Part shown: in pieces, positions 38,762 to 52,066 of the stretch | How positions within the stretch are numbered: position 1 is the first letter of the stretch | Layout of the letters: every line of letters starts with the position of its first letter | Assembly: GCF_000220395.1 (NCBI RefSeq) | Contig: NW_004086256.1 | Coordinates: 1-64,000 of the forward strand | DNA length: 64,000 nucleotides | Reading direction: 5' to 3' | DNA from: Ichthyophthirius multifiliis | Lineage: Eukaryota; Ciliophora; Oligohymenophorea; Hymenostomatida | Translations under genes and position numbers: made by a program | The notes under the pieces: model-generated | Seen by the model: the letters and a program-made list of their open reading frames with translations, nothing else | Database searches by the model: none | What the model was told of the DNA's origin: nothing

Positions 38762-41700
38762 TCAATAATTATTATTTCCAAAGAAATTACTTTAAGTATT
38801 ATTATTTATTTAAATTTGTTATTTTTAAGCTGAAATCTAAGTTTTTTATTTCTGTGAAGATACAGTACTATTAGTATTACTAATTTAAAAAAGTCCCTTT
38901 TTATTATCAGAAATATTATCATTTTTGTCTTTTTTATTTAATTATTATACCGAAGATAAATTAAATGAGTAAATTGGAAGTTAAGAATGTAAATATTAAT
39001 TTTTTATTATGATTATGATTATGATTGTGATTATGATTATGATTATGATTATGATTATGATTATGATTATGATTATGATTATGATTATGATTATGATTAT
39101 GNNNNNNNNNNNNNNNNNNNNNAAATATTTGTTTATGAATTACTTAAATTTATTGAATTATGATTATGATTATTATTATTATTAATATTAATATTATTAT
39201 TTGTACAAATCATAATCTATTTATTTTTATCTTTTTATTAATTGTTATTTTAAATTCCTTAATTATTACTAGTATTTATTTACTATTTATCTATATTGTT
39301 ATTATTTATTGTATTTTTTATTTCAGATTTTATACCGTTAAGTTTTTAATTATTATTTTCAATAGTAGTATTTTATGTTTAAGTCTATATTTATGTTTGT
39401 GTTTATGTTTATGTTTATGTTTATAATTATGATTATGATTATGATTATAATTATGTTTATGTTTATGTTTATGATTATGATTATGATTATGATTATGATT
39501 ATGATTATGATTATGATTATGATTATAATTATGATTATGATTATGATTATGATTATGATTATTATTATTATTACTAATATTAATATTAATATTAATATTA
39601 TTATTATTTTTATTGTTATTATTTTTATTATTATTATTATTATTATTATTTCTTAATTTATTCATCCATTAATATTTCTTATATACTTGTTATATGAGTT
39701 TCTGTATCAAAAGATTTAAAAACAATACTACTAGGAATAAAATTGTAATTATTTTTTTCTTATTGACAAATATTATCTAAAGAAACAATTTTATTTAAAT
39801 TTTCTTTTTCAACTAATAATTCTTAATACATTTTTTCTATGTTTTATGGATTAATAACTTATTTATTATTTTTCATTTCTTATAGTCTTTTATTTATATA
39901 TATAATTATATATTTATTAATTATTTTAAATATACCTATTTAAAGAATGCTTGATAATATATTCAAACCTTTCAGATAATTTTATAAAACTTTATTAATA
40001 TTTATGAATTTCTTATTCATGTTAATCAGTAACTTTTTTATAAGTTTTTTCTATGGCCTCACTTTCTTCTTTCATTTTATTAACTAAAAATTATTCTAAA
40101 GCTTTACTTTATTCCTTTTGTAAAATAAAGTTTTATTTTTCAGCTTTGTAAGCCTATTTATTTTTATTAAAAAATTAAAAAATATATTATATTTACATCA
40201 AAATAATGTTCTGATTTGCTCATTTACATTTTTAATTCATTTTATAAAGAAACTATTTTTGTTTCTAATCTTTCTTTTTCTTTAATTATTTATTCAATGA
40301 ATTCCTAATTGACCCCATTATAATAATTATTATTTAATTCCTAATATATTTTCTTTATTAATTAATTTCTGTTTTTTAGCTCTTCCATAGCTCTATCATA
40401 AGTTAAAGGAAGCATATTTTTTTAAATTGAATCTTCACCTATTTAATAATTATGTATTATAATATTTTTAATTTATTAATAAAAGTTAAAATTATATAGG
40501 TATAAATATTAAAAAAATTAAAAAAAAAATATACATAATTTTAATTATTTCATTAAATCATTTTCACTTGGCATTTCATTATCTAATTATAACCCAATAA
40601 AACTACTTCTTAAATTTTTTATTATTGAATTACTTGAAGGTCTCATAAGTAGATTAGTTAAGGTATCAGATACTTTAATAATTTTTGATTTGGTAGGATT
40701 TTTTTCTGAATAACATGTATTTAGTTTTTCTTTAACAAATTAAGTTTCCAATTCAACTTCTTCAATTCTTCTTCTTAATTAAATGAAATTTTATGAAGAC
40801 TCGTTTATTACTTGTTCTAAATTGCCAATATGTTTTGCTTATATTTTATTTAATTCAGAATTCATTTTTGCTTTTCCATATTCGATTATTTATTTCCATT
40901 CTAATGCATTTATAGTGCGTGTTAGATGTTAATTAATAATATGAGAACTTTTAAATTATTATTATTTATTTATTTATTTTAATTTAATTTACTTAAATAT
41001 TTGTTTTTTTAATAATATTATCATAACATCTCTTGATATAGGATGTTTTTAGTTAAGTTTTTCTAATTAACCTGGAAATTCGACTATTTCTTCTAACATT
41101 TCAGAAGTCTTATTTAATGTATTAAAGTCTAAATTTCCTATAAAAGAACCTCGAATCATTTCTTAGGCTTAGTCAAAAGTTTTTTAGTTTTCTGATAAGG
41201 TTTTTAAGTTGGGAATATCTTGAAATTAAACTTCTATTGTCCTTATATTTTTTTAAACTTCAGACCATTTTTAAACAAGATTCTATTATTTTTTATTATA
41301 TATACTTAAATATATATATATTTACATCGTAATTAAAGTTAATACTATTTTTGAAATATTCAGAAAAATGAATTTCTGTAAAGTTTAATTTTTAAGTTAA
41401 ATAGTCATCTATTTTCGACTATTCTATTTTTTTTGGTTTTTTATATATAAAAATATTTTATTTGTTTGTTTGTTTTTTACATAGTTATTATTTATCTTTC
41501 ATCAAAGTTCCAATAGTATTTTCTTATTTACAAATGGAATCAATTAAAGATTAAACTTATTTTTATAAAATTTCAATTTCAAATTTATTATAATCATTTT
41601 TTGTAATTTATTTAGTAAACTTAAACTCTAATTAATTTTTTTCTTCTTTTACTTAAGCTAATTTACTTTCAGATTCAAGGAGTTCTTTTTTCTTTTCCAT

Positions 41701-44052
41701 AAGTTCCCTTTCTTAGTTTCTACATTGCATAACTTTTTCATGATAATATTATTTATAATCTATATTTTTAACGTTATCATTTTTATTGTTTGTATTCTTT
41801 TATTTATTTTAAATGCTTATAATTTAATCATTAATATTAGAATTATTATTATGATATTATTCACAATCCGAATCTTCATTATCTGAATTATTATTTTATC
41901 TATTATTTAAATTTAAAAGAATATTTTCATTTACATCTTTTTCATCTATTTTATCAACTTATTTTTCCACATTTTCTGCAATATGAATAAGGTCTTCGAT
42001 AGTTTTAACTTTTTAATATATAAAAAAATTTAATATATTTATAAAAAAAAATAAATAATATATATTTATAAAATAAAATAAAATTAAATACATATACATA
42101 TATAAATATATATATATATTTATATTATTTATTTATTAAAAAAAAATACTGTTTCTCTCTTTTAATTTTTAAATAATTTATTTGTATTTCGCATTTTAAC
42201 TTTAGCTTTTTTCCAATTCATTCTTAAGTTATTCTATGAGCTTTTTCATTTACTCATGTGACAAAGTTACATTCATTTTTACTCTATTTTTTATAGTTTT
42301 AGCCCTAGTAGCAAATTTCAATGTACTAATTTACTCTTCATGGGAACTCGAATGTGGTGAAATAGTCGCTATTAGTGACGTTTTGAAATTACCTCCAAGA
42401 CTTTCTTACAAAATTCTCGTTAATTTAGAATCTCTATAAGGTATATGTTCCTAGAAAGTAGTCAATGAATGAATTACGTTACCTAAACAACTCAATGAAA
42501 GGTTTATTTTTTTTGCTTCTTCTAAACTTTCTCCTGTGGCTTATGTTTTAGCTAATTTTTCACTTCCAGCAAGATCCACAAGGTTAAGTTTTCCGGTTTT
42601 AACCTATCCATTGGATAATCTTTGGGTCACATTTATTGTAAATATAGTATGAGATCGTGAAGAGTATTCATTCATGCAGGTTTCTCGCGTTTATTTACTT
42701 TAATATCCCAAATTTATTGAATCGAGAATATCTTCCTCACTTTCAACTGATATATTGGTCAATCCTTGGACAAATATACCACCTTTTTGTGACATTTCTT
42801 TTATTTTTAAACCAACTCTTTTTACATTTAATAAATCAAATAATTACTCTTTGTATATTTCTAACATACTACATGTTATTAAGAATTCTATATCTTGTTC
42901 TTGGGTATTAATATATTCGAATATTTAACTTGAAACACGAGGAATTATTCCACGGTTTTCTGGATTTTAGATATCACCGAACATTGTGTGTGTTTTACCA
43001 GAACCAGTTGCGCCGTATGCAAATATTGTACCATTATAACCTTAGAGAACATCTTTAATCATTTCTCGGCCTACTTCTTCATATATTATAGACTAATTTT
43101 ATTATTTTATATATTGTTTATTTATTATTTTAAAAAAATAATAATTTTATTAAAAATAGTGTTTTATTTAAAAATAAATTGTTTCTTTTTATATATATAT
43201 ACATATATTTTTATATATAATTATATATTACTTATGGAGTTTCCGGTGTATATACTTTATCGAGAGTATATAATGATTTTTCAGGCATTATTTAAACAGA
43301 TTTATTATCTGGGAAATTAATGTTTTGGCTGCCTGTACCGTTTTCGTTAAATTCTAGTTCCATTTTATTTAAAGGACGCACTCTAATAAATGTTTTTATG
43401 TTACTTTGCTTCTACTTTGGTTCAAATTATTTTAATGTTTCTAAGGTAGTTTAATTTTCTTCTAATGTAACCATATTGATACTTTATGTAAGAATATTTG
43501 AATCTAGTTTTTTCAGTTCTAATTTTATTTTATTTAGGTTTATTTTTTTTATTTATTTTACAATTATTTGAAGTTTTCAAAGGACTTTTTTATTAAAGAG
43601 ATTGTTGTGGACTTAATAAATTTGGAATTTTTTTAACTATTACTCCAGGAATGCTTTATTGCGATTTTTATTCAAATTATTTATTTTCTTGTTAAAGATC
43701 CGAGTCTACAGGTATACTTTGTTAATCAAATTAAAGCTTGACGGAATTTGTTACTGAGGACCTTTTTTCAAATGATTTTTATTAATTAGGAGGCTTAGAT
43801 GATCTTTTTAATTTAATTTTTTAGTTATTAAAGTATATTTTAGAAATAAAAAAAAAAGAAAAAATACTTAAAGGATTGCTCTTAACGAGTTAAAGAAGAG
43901 GATGAAAAACTTTCTTTTTGTTTTCTTTAGGAGGATGCATATTCTGTTCGCACTTTTTATTTAATTTTTTATTCTTTTTTTTATATTTAGTTTAAAATAT
44001 TACTTTTATCATTTTTTTATTAGTTTGAATAAAATCCAGTTTTGTTGTGCAT
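38762..44052 (-). CDS. kinesin heavy chain-like motor with Q-rich, SQ/TQ-repeat tail
   Basis: Microtubule motor of about 1,550 residues, nine exons. Introns: 43804-43867, 43519-43561, 43093-43231, 42009-42149, 41283-41325, 40439-40534, 40154-40196, 39887-39935; 41424-41480 is probably a further in-frame 57-nt intron. An unusual 130-residue Ser/Gln-rich leader precedes the motor. Motor motifs: FIRVRPLN, P-loop GATGSGKTHT near 42990-43020, NEYSSRSH, and LVDLAGSE. Long coiled coils follow (about 42000-39720). The tail has oligo-Q, then (SQ)n and (TQ)n dipeptides, a 21-N gap (39102-39122), more repeats, and a unique end with TSSVSSQ-like residues before TGA 38762-38764. After the gap the unique end is one frame off the SQ reading, so the repeat or gap length is not exact. 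Kinesin-1/3-type assignment is uncertain. Confidence 0.88.
39003..39101. repeat. TTATGA hexamer repeat array, distal part
   Basis: Tandem TTATGA units with rare variants (one GTGATT), ending in the N gap. On the minus strand this is in the kinesin tail. In the ciliate code the hexamer reads Ser-Gln in one frame, His-Asn in another and Ile-Ile in the third. Confidence 0.9.
39102..39122. other. assembly gap (21 N)
   Basis: A run of 21 N inside the hexamer array. The true repeat number is unknown. Confidence 0.95.
39402..39566. repeat. TTATGT/TTATGA hexamer repeat array, proximal part
   Basis: Tandem TTATGT units (Thr-Gln on the minus strand) flank long runs of TTATGA (Ser-Gln), followed to 39654 by ATT/ATA triplets that encode oligo-Gln and Gln-Tyr in the kinesin frame. 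Confidence 0.85.
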
Positions 44053-44807
44053 ATTTTTTTTTATAATTTAGAAAATTTAAATTTTTTTTAATTTTTTTTT
44101 TTAATTATATAATTTTTTTTTTTTTTTTTTTTCGTAAATTGTAGATTAATAAATACATATGCTTTGTTTATATAAAGTATTTTTTTTTCAATATAAATCT
44201 ATTTGTTTTTTTAGCTTATTTATTTTATTATCAATTTACAATTAATATTATTTTTTTTAAATTTATTGGAATAAAATTTGTTTAAATTAATAACATATAA
44301 ACATTAACAAAAATATTTAAAAATTATATAAAAATAAAACAAAAAAAACGATAAAATAGTAAATAATCTTAAATTAAAAAAGTAGTATAAAATACATAAA
44401 TTAATACTTAAATTTTCAAGAAAATAATAAAAAATATAATAAAATTTAAACTTATTTTAATATTTAATTTTTGCTATATTTTTTAAAAAATCAACAAGTT
44501 TATTCCATTAGATTGAAGAAAGCGTCAAAATCTTCTTTTATAATTAGAAATAAACTCTGCACTAAAAATATTTTACACAAATCAAATTATTATTTAGTAT
44601 AATATAATTCAAAATAATCCTAAAATAAAATTAAAAAATTCATTAAAAATAATCCAGAAAATCATAATTATGATTCTTTTTAAGAATTATAAATTGTACT
44701 TTGATTTTCTATAAATAAAATAATATATTATATTAAGAAAATATAGTATATACTATTTTAAAGCAGGATTTTTTTTATTTTTCTTAAATATAATTTGGTT
44801 TAGCAAA

Positions 44808-44873
<66 letters not shown>

Positions 44874-45034
44874 TTTTATTCAAAATAATTTACATTTATT
44901 TGGAGTAGATGCATTTTTATTGTTTTTGATTGACAAATTACTTTTAAAATAGTAGAAATATTATAATAAAATTTACATAAATATATATTTAAATTTAATG
45001 ATTACTATTTTCAATATTATTTAAGGAATTAATA
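44053..45034. other. AT-rich 5' flank of the kinesin gene
   Basis: Poly-T runs at about 44087-44132 and a long (TA)n run at 44810-44870. Nothing else recognised. Confidence 0.55.
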
Positions 45035-45815
45035 ATGCAAATTATTAAAAGAAATAAATACTAAATTTAATATATGTATTTTGAATAAAACGATTAATAA
45101 ATAAGAAAAATATATAAAGGAAAATGTAGAGAGCGTATATAACATATAGTATATTAATATAACAATAAAATTTCTATATACTAAACTGTAGGAGATAATA
45201 AATTTTTGCATATAAATAGATAATTCAAATCCTTAGTGTAAAAAAGCTTCATAAAATTTCAAATATAAACAAATAGAAGCTTTAAAATTAAAAAGAGACT
45301 GTGATTTTAAGAAAATAGGTAAAGTATAAATTGCGAATTAGCAATTTCTAGAAATATAGGAGATTCTTTATACAAATAATATATGAGAAATTGGGATTTT
45401 TGCGTTATATTAAGAATTGACATTATTTAATTTAGTAATAGATATTTTTTTAAAAATTATTGGTGTATACGAAATGAATTATCGGAAATATTAAAGGTTT
45501 GCGATTAGTAAGAAATATGATATAGATATAAGAAACATAGCAACATATTTAATATAATATGCAAATAAAAAAAATAAATAATTCAAAAAATTTAAAAAAG
45601 AAGATAATAATAAAAAAGTTTAAGTCATTGATTTTGAATTTCTTTATAAATAAAATATAAAAAATGAATACTATTTTGAGTATTAAAGGAGTTTAATGCA
45701 AACCGGAATTTTGTATGAAATTATGTAATTTTCATGTTTAAAAACTTGTAGAAATATTTGGATATTTAAATTTAAATTAAAGTAAATATAAGACAATTAG
45801 CTTTTTTTTTATTGA
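45035..45815 (+). pseudogene. overlapping coding-like frames, possible decayed gene
   Basis: Three protein-like stretches lie in succession in different frames. An ATG ORF of 89 codons covers 45035-45304 (starts MQIIKRNKYQ). A middle frame reaches a TGA near 45390 (KKIGKVQIANQQF). A 113-codon ATG ORF covers 45474-45815 (contains KYDIDIRNIATYL and QVIDFEFLYKQ). G+C is slightly above the surroundings. It could be one broken gene, or chance ORFs. No family was recognised. Confidence 0.25.
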
Positions 45816-46103
45816 ATGAAGAAGAATGATATATTTGTTATTTAATAAAAAATTCGTTTAATGATTATAATATAAAGAATAAGAAAGAATAAAATTATAA
45901 TAATTATTATAATTTTATTTAATAATAATATATTTTTATTTATAAATAATATTCCTGTTCTATTTATATTAAATTTTTAGAAATTATTTATGGAAATAAT
46001 TATATTGAATGATTTTATTTTTTTTTAATTTATAATTAGTTTTTTTTATATATAATGTATATATTTATATTGATAAATTTTATTATATATATATTTTTTT
46101 TTG

Positions 46104-47499
46104 TCATTTAGTTATTGAAGGTAAAAATTCTCCTTGAATATGTTAATTTTATTGAATTACACTTTATTGGATTCCACTTTATTTAGATTATTCAAATAAT
46201 TTATCTCTTTATTAACTTTTTTCTTACATATATCTATATTATTTACCAAACTAAAATAAATTAAAAAAAAAAGTTTAAAAAATTAAATTAATTAAAATAT
46301 TATAAAAAAAATCCAAAAAAATTTTAGTTTTTTTATTAAAAAGAAATATATAAAAAAAGGAACCTTTCCCATTCTTTCCGGAGTAGTTTCTTTTGGCGGA
46401 AATACATTCTAAATAAAATATATATACATAATAAAAAAAAAAAAAAACCCAATATTTATAATCTCCTAATCTTCCCTAATAATCATCAAGTCCTTTATCA
46501 CATGAAATACAACTCCATAAAAGTGGTCTTTTTGCAACTAAGGCATCATCTTCTTTATCTTTTCCATTATTTTCTTTATTCAATAATTTAAATAATTCAT
46601 TAATTTTTTTTTCTAGATATTATAAAGCTTTTTTTGTATCCGCTTTATCAGCGAATTTTTTCACAAAAGCAAGTGCTACATCATCTAATTTTTACAATAG
46701 TAAATTTTCAGATTTATATAAATCATCGTAAGATACTTTATCTTTCATTTAATCTTGTAATTATTTTATTAAATTCATTAATTCATCCTTTAATTCTTTT
46801 AATTTTTAATTTAATAATTCCTCTGATACACCCCCTGAGCCTTAGTTTGTATATTAAGAGGCTTATCTTTTTATTTAGTCTACTAAATTTCCAATAATAT
46901 TTCTTAATTATTAAATATTTTCTTCATTTATTATACTTAAGTTTGCTGTCTTATCATATTCTTCCCTTAATTTATTTACTTATTCTTCTAGCTTTTTAAA
47001 TTGTGAATTTTTCGTGCAATTTTTAATTTATGATTCTAAATCGTCTAACCTATTGTCGGTTATTTATTAATATTTTTCTTATTTTTGTTTCAAATTTTAT
47101 ATTTCATCATTTTATTCTTTTAATTAATTTCTCAATTCGCGAATTTAAAATTCCAAATCAGATAATTTATCTTTAACAGCATTTAATAAACTTAATTAAT
47201 TTTCTGATAAACCTTAAAAAACAGTTTACGGCTGAATAAGTTCTTTTCCATTACCAAAATTAGACTAAATAAGTTATTTTAAATAATTAATTTATTAATC
47301 GAAAAATTCAATATCAACTTTATTTTTCATTTATTTTTCTAAATTCTTTAGTCTTTCTTAAAATTCTTAAAAAGATGATAAAATATCAGAAAAATGATTT
47401 TTTAATTTCTCAATTAATTATTTAATTTCTTTTAATTCTAAATTAAATTCATTATTTTAATCTTTGAATTCTTTTTAAGTAACCTTTATATATAAATAG

Positions 47500-47552
<53 letters not shown>

Positions 47553-47651
47553 TTCTACATATTCTTCTTTTATTTTTTATATTTCTTTTATTATTAGTTA
47601 ATAACTATTTTCTATATTTTAAAAATTATATAAAAAAATTATTATATATTA

Positions 47652-47706
<55 letters not shown>

Positions 47707-48625
47707 TTATAATAATATAAAAAATAAAATAAAAATATTTTTAAATATTAATTAATTATAGACATATATATATATATATATGTCATAATATATATAATTT
47801 TATTAAAATTAGATAATAATATTATTTTTAATACATAATATAAAATAAAAAATATATAATAATTTATAAAAATATATATAATATATTTATATATTTATAT
47901 ATTTATATATTTAAATATTTATATATTTATATATTTATATACATATAATTTTTTTCTTTTTTTTATATATCTCTAATTTTTTTATACTATAATCATAATA
48001 TAATATTGTTTTTTTCGTTTTTTTTGTTTTTATTTTTAAAAAAATTTAAATTATTTTGTATATTTTTTTCATTTATATTTATATATTTACCATCTAGGTC
48101 TCCTGTTTTTCCTGTAGAAAGTTGCAATAGTAGTTTTACATTTTCAATTTCATTTTTTAGTTTTTTTAATTCGTCTAGAATATATTAAATGTCATCTTTA
48201 TTTTTCTAATTATCTTTTTGTAAGCATTTTATTTCTTAATCTTAATTTTCACTTTATTATTTTAATTCTTATAATTATATATCTTATTATTTATCTTTTT
48301 ATTTTATTTATTCAATTTCTTATTTCATTTGTGTATTTTCTTTTTTTATTTAGTTTATATCTTCTTTTAATATTTTATTATCTTCTTATAAAATTTTATT
48401 TTCATTTTATAATTCTTAAATAGATTTTTCATTTTCTTTTTGTTTTTTGTTTGTTTTACGGACACTTAATTTTAAGTCTTTTAATATCTTTATTAATGCT
48501 ACAAAATTTTACTTTAATGTTTCTTGGTTGAATTATAGTACAATCATGCTTTCGAGTTCTATTTCTTCAAATACATGCTCTTCAAAGGCAAGGAATTCTT
48601 AAGTTTCTATACTTGCTACACTCAT
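46104..48625 (-). CDS. DUF4795/QRICH2-like coiled-coil protein, probably axonemal
   Basis: 604 codons in five exons (introns 47612-48090, 47484-47558, 46409-46448, 46251-46363), exact frame. Residues 1-180 and most of exon 3 form long coiled coils with K/E/Q heptads. The C-terminal part carries KRPLLWSCISCDKGL, LGDYKYW and VFPPKETTPERMGK, which matches the WSC.SCD block and following residues of DUF4795 proteins such as QRICH2, found in cilia and sperm tails. A CxxC pair may bind metal. The first intron (479 nt) is much longer than its neighbours and contains an (ATT)n and several (TA)n microsatellites. Family membership rests on the cysteine/tryptophan block; axonemal location is inferred from the family and the ciliated host. 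Confidence 0.78.
47508..47705. repeat. (TA)n and (ATT)n microsatellites in introns
   Basis: (TA)n at about 47508-47546 lies in the second intron of the DUF4795 gene. (ATT)n at about 47653-47705 lies in the long first intron. Both are non-coding. Confidence 0.8.
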
Positions 48626-48889
48626 TTTTTTTTTTTTTTTTTTATTCTTTAGTTTTTTATTTTAATTAATTTTAGTTTTTGACTGTTATTCTTTTTTTTT
48701 TTTATTTTATTTTGTTGGGATATATATTAATTCTGTTGGATTTATATTTTAATATATAAATTTTGATTTATTTATATATATACTAATTTTTATTTTTTTT
48801 AGTATAATTTAATATTAATTTACATTCAAAAATTTTTTTTTTGAGCGTTAAAAAAAATAAAATATTTAAACAATTAAAAAAAAAATATT

Positions 48890-51686
48890 ATGTTTTCTTA
48901 AGAAGAATAAAAAAATAAAATAATCCATCAAAAGATATTAAATAAAGGATAATAATAAATATAAAATTCATATAGAATATTACAAAAACTTGGTAAAGGT
49001 GGATTTGCGAAAGTTTATTTAGCAGAAGATATATAAAATGGTGAAAAATATGCAATAAAAGTAATAGATAAAAGTTCTATAAAAAAGGAATCTTTTAAAG
49101 AAAAAGTAAATATAAAAAAAACCAAAACGAAAAAATAAAATAAATAAATAAAAATATACCATAAAAAATAAAGCTGAAATAAGAAATTAAATTTTAATCG
49201 AGTTTAAATCATTAAAATGTAGTCAAATATTATAATTCTTTTGAAGATTAGCATAATGTTTATATTGTACTTGAATACTGTAGCAACTAAGTTAAAAAAA
49301 TATTTTTTATTTTAATATATATATATATAATATTAAGACTTTCAAATAATTAATGGAAAGAAGAAATAAACTTACAGAAATAGAAGTAAAAAGCCATTTA
49401 ATATAAATTATTAACTCTTTAAAATATATTCATTCTTAAGGAATTATACATAGAGAGTATATATATATATATAAAAATATATAATTTAAATATATAAAAT
49501 ATCATTATTTAAAAAAAGCTTAAAAATAGAAAATATTTTTCTTAATGATAAAATGGTTGCTAAAATAGCTGATTTCGGTTTAAGTGGAAAAATAATATCT
49601 TCATTTCATAAAAGAAAGTTTTTTTTTACTTTTATATAAATAATATAAATAGATATATATTTTTTTAAATATTAAAAGAACTATTTGTGGAACACCTAAT
49701 TATATTGCTCCTGAAGTTTTAAAAAATGTAGGGCATAATTATTTAGTAGATAATTGGGCTGTGGGTATCATAGCGTATACATTTTTAATAGGAACACCTC
49801 CTTTTGAAGAAAAAGAAGTAGAAAACACATTATCAAACGTAAAAGCAGGCCGTTATTAAATTCCAGTAAAAATAAATAATAAAATATTAGAAAAATTGTA
49901 TTAAAATATAAAGGATAACATAAATATATCAAAATAAGCCTAAAATTTTATCTAAAAAATACTTGTTTAAACTCCTGAAAACAGACTTTCTTTAGATGAA
50001 ATGTTATAACATGAATTTTTGAAAAACGGGGAATTTACTATACCTAAAGTTTTACCAGAAAGCACTTTAACAGAAGTTCCTTCTTAAAATTATCTACAAA
50101 AATTAAGGAATTATAGTTTTTTTGATTAAAAATAATAATAGAATGAAAATAATATATATATAAAAAATAAAATAGAAATGAACTATTAAAGTTTAAAAAT
50201 GTTAACAAAAGTAAATTAATAATTAAATTAAAATCTTTACTAAAGTATAAATAATAATTTTGCGAATAATATAAAAGAAGAATAAACATGTAAATAACAA
50301 TTATAATAGATATTAAGAATAAAAAGTTAAGATAATATGTAAAATTAGAAGTAAATAAATAATTACTTCTAAACATAGAAAACTAAATAAGTGAATATTA
50401 AATTAGACAATAGTTCGGCTAAAAGTGTAAAATAATAAAGCCTGAGCTTGTTGAAAAAAAATCATACTTTTCATGATACAGATTAATTATTACATAATAC
50501 TTAGAAAAATGAAAATAATAATATATAGATTATTGATAATTCTTTTATATATTTACAAGATTATGTGTTTTGTGATAATAAATAAGGATTAGGGTATTTA
50601 CTTAATAATGGAAATTTAGGATTTGTTTTAAATGATGGGAATGTTTTTTATATTTCTAATAAGTAAATCAATATATTAAAGTAAAAAATTTTATTGTAGT
50701 TTTTTTTTATATTAGTTAATTTTATCATATTTAAAATATTAATAATATGTTTGTTAATAAGTAATATGATTTTAATAATATTCCTTAAAATATTTAAAAT
50801 ATTTTTAAATAAATTCTATCTATTTAGAAACATTTTTTAAATAAACATTAAAACTTAAATGTAAAATAAAATATAAAATAAATGCATATATTATACAACT
50901 TATATAATAAAAAAAGAATCAAAATATTAAATATATTGATATCTATTTACAAAAATACTAATAAAATAGTTAAGCAGTGTTTTTTTAATTTAGTAATCAA
51001 GATATTTAAGTAATATTTAACGATAAATCAGAAATAATAGTAAATTCATAGAATAAAATTTTATAATATAAAGATAAATTTAAATATATTCAAAGTTAAA
51101 AATATACATATGAAGAATAATAAAATGAATATTTTCCTGAAAATATAAGCAAAAAAAGGTAATATATAATTGAAAATTTCATGTAATAACCTAAATAAAA
51201 TGTAAGAACATAATAATATATAACTCTTTAACAATCAAATTAATAAAATTAAAATTAATAAATAAGAAGTTAAAGTATAAATAATACAGAATAAAATTTA
51301 TTAAACAGAAATTCAGTAAATATAAACAATAGTCCATAATAAGTAAAATTAAATTATTATTCAAGTAGAGTACTATAAAATTAATAAAGTAAATAATCGA
51401 AAAAATAATAATTAAATTAGAAAATAAAACTTTCATAATCATAAAAAATTAAATAATAAATTTCAATAGATAATAATTCATAATTATTATCTAAAAAATC
51501 TTAAAATATAAAAAAATATTAATTTATATATAATTAAAATTAGAAATAAATTATATAATATTAATAATAATAATAATATTAATAATAATAATAATAATAA
51601 AACAATAATAATAAAATAATTAATAATAATAATAATTATATTAATCATATTAATATTAATAATAAATTTAGTATAATTTTAGATGA
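48890..51686 (+). CDS. polo-like kinase
   Basis: Cell-cycle and basal-body kinase. Kinase exons: 48890-49105, 49174-49290, 49338-49456, 49519-49617, 49679-49865, 49914 onwards; the frame is exact through 49865. Motifs: LGKGGFAKVYLAED, YAIKVIDKSS, VLEYCSNQ, HRDLKIENIFL split by an intron, IADFGLSGK and TICGTPNYIAPEVL. The usual polo lysine-rich turn is present. Polo box 1 shows NKQGLGYLLNNGNLGFVLND (about 50575-50635) and polo box 2 VFFQFSN..VIFNDKSEIIV (about 50970-51050) with LQYKDK after it. The intron 49866-49913 (48 nt) is in frame and could be retained. Exon joints between the polo boxes (50660-50930) are unclear. The end is provisional: TGA 51684-51686 is one frame off, across an AAT microsatellite. 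Confidence 0.82.
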
Positions 51687-52066
51687 TTAAATATCATATA
51701 TTCGTTTTTATTTATTTATTTATTTTATAAATTTTTATAAGAATCTTAAAAATTATGATTTTTAAGTTTTATATTATTTTTTAGATTTTTTATAATTTTA
51801 TAATACGTATTTAATATCATTTTTTCTATTATAAAAATAATTGATTTTATTTAATATGATTTATCATACAATTTTATTTATATTTTAATTTTTAATATAT
51901 TATATAATTTATTTATATTTTTACTAATAAATCTTCTATATCTTATATTTTTTATTAATTTTTTTTTTATCTGTTTTATAAATATATATATATATATATA
52001 TATTTATTATATCAATTATTATTTTTTTTTTAATATTAATTATATTTTTTTTTAATAAAAAATACT
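51687..52066. other. AT-rich spacer between PLK and the RING gene
   Basis: Poly-T and (TA)n (about 51980-52002). Notably no in-frame TGA occurs here in the polo-box frame. Confidence 0.5.

Noticed and set aside
39330-39665. His-Asn repeat protein on the minus strand and Met-Ile repeat ORF on the plus strand
   Set aside because: These readings use the standard code. Exon frame continuity from the kinesin gene places this DNA in the Ser-Gln/Gln frame instead.
42236-43320. Several plus-strand ORFs with mixed composition
   Set aside because: They are antisense shadows of the kinesin motor domain.
43474-43474. Kinesin start at the internal ATG just before the motor
   Set aside because: An upstream ATG at 44052 and introns 43804-43867 and 43519-43561 give an exact frame with a protein-like leader. 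The internal start remains possible for a short form.
44810-44870. (TA)n tract as a telomere or replication origin
   Set aside because: It lacks the C4A2/G4T2-type telomere repeat of ciliates and is only one of many TA runs in the window.
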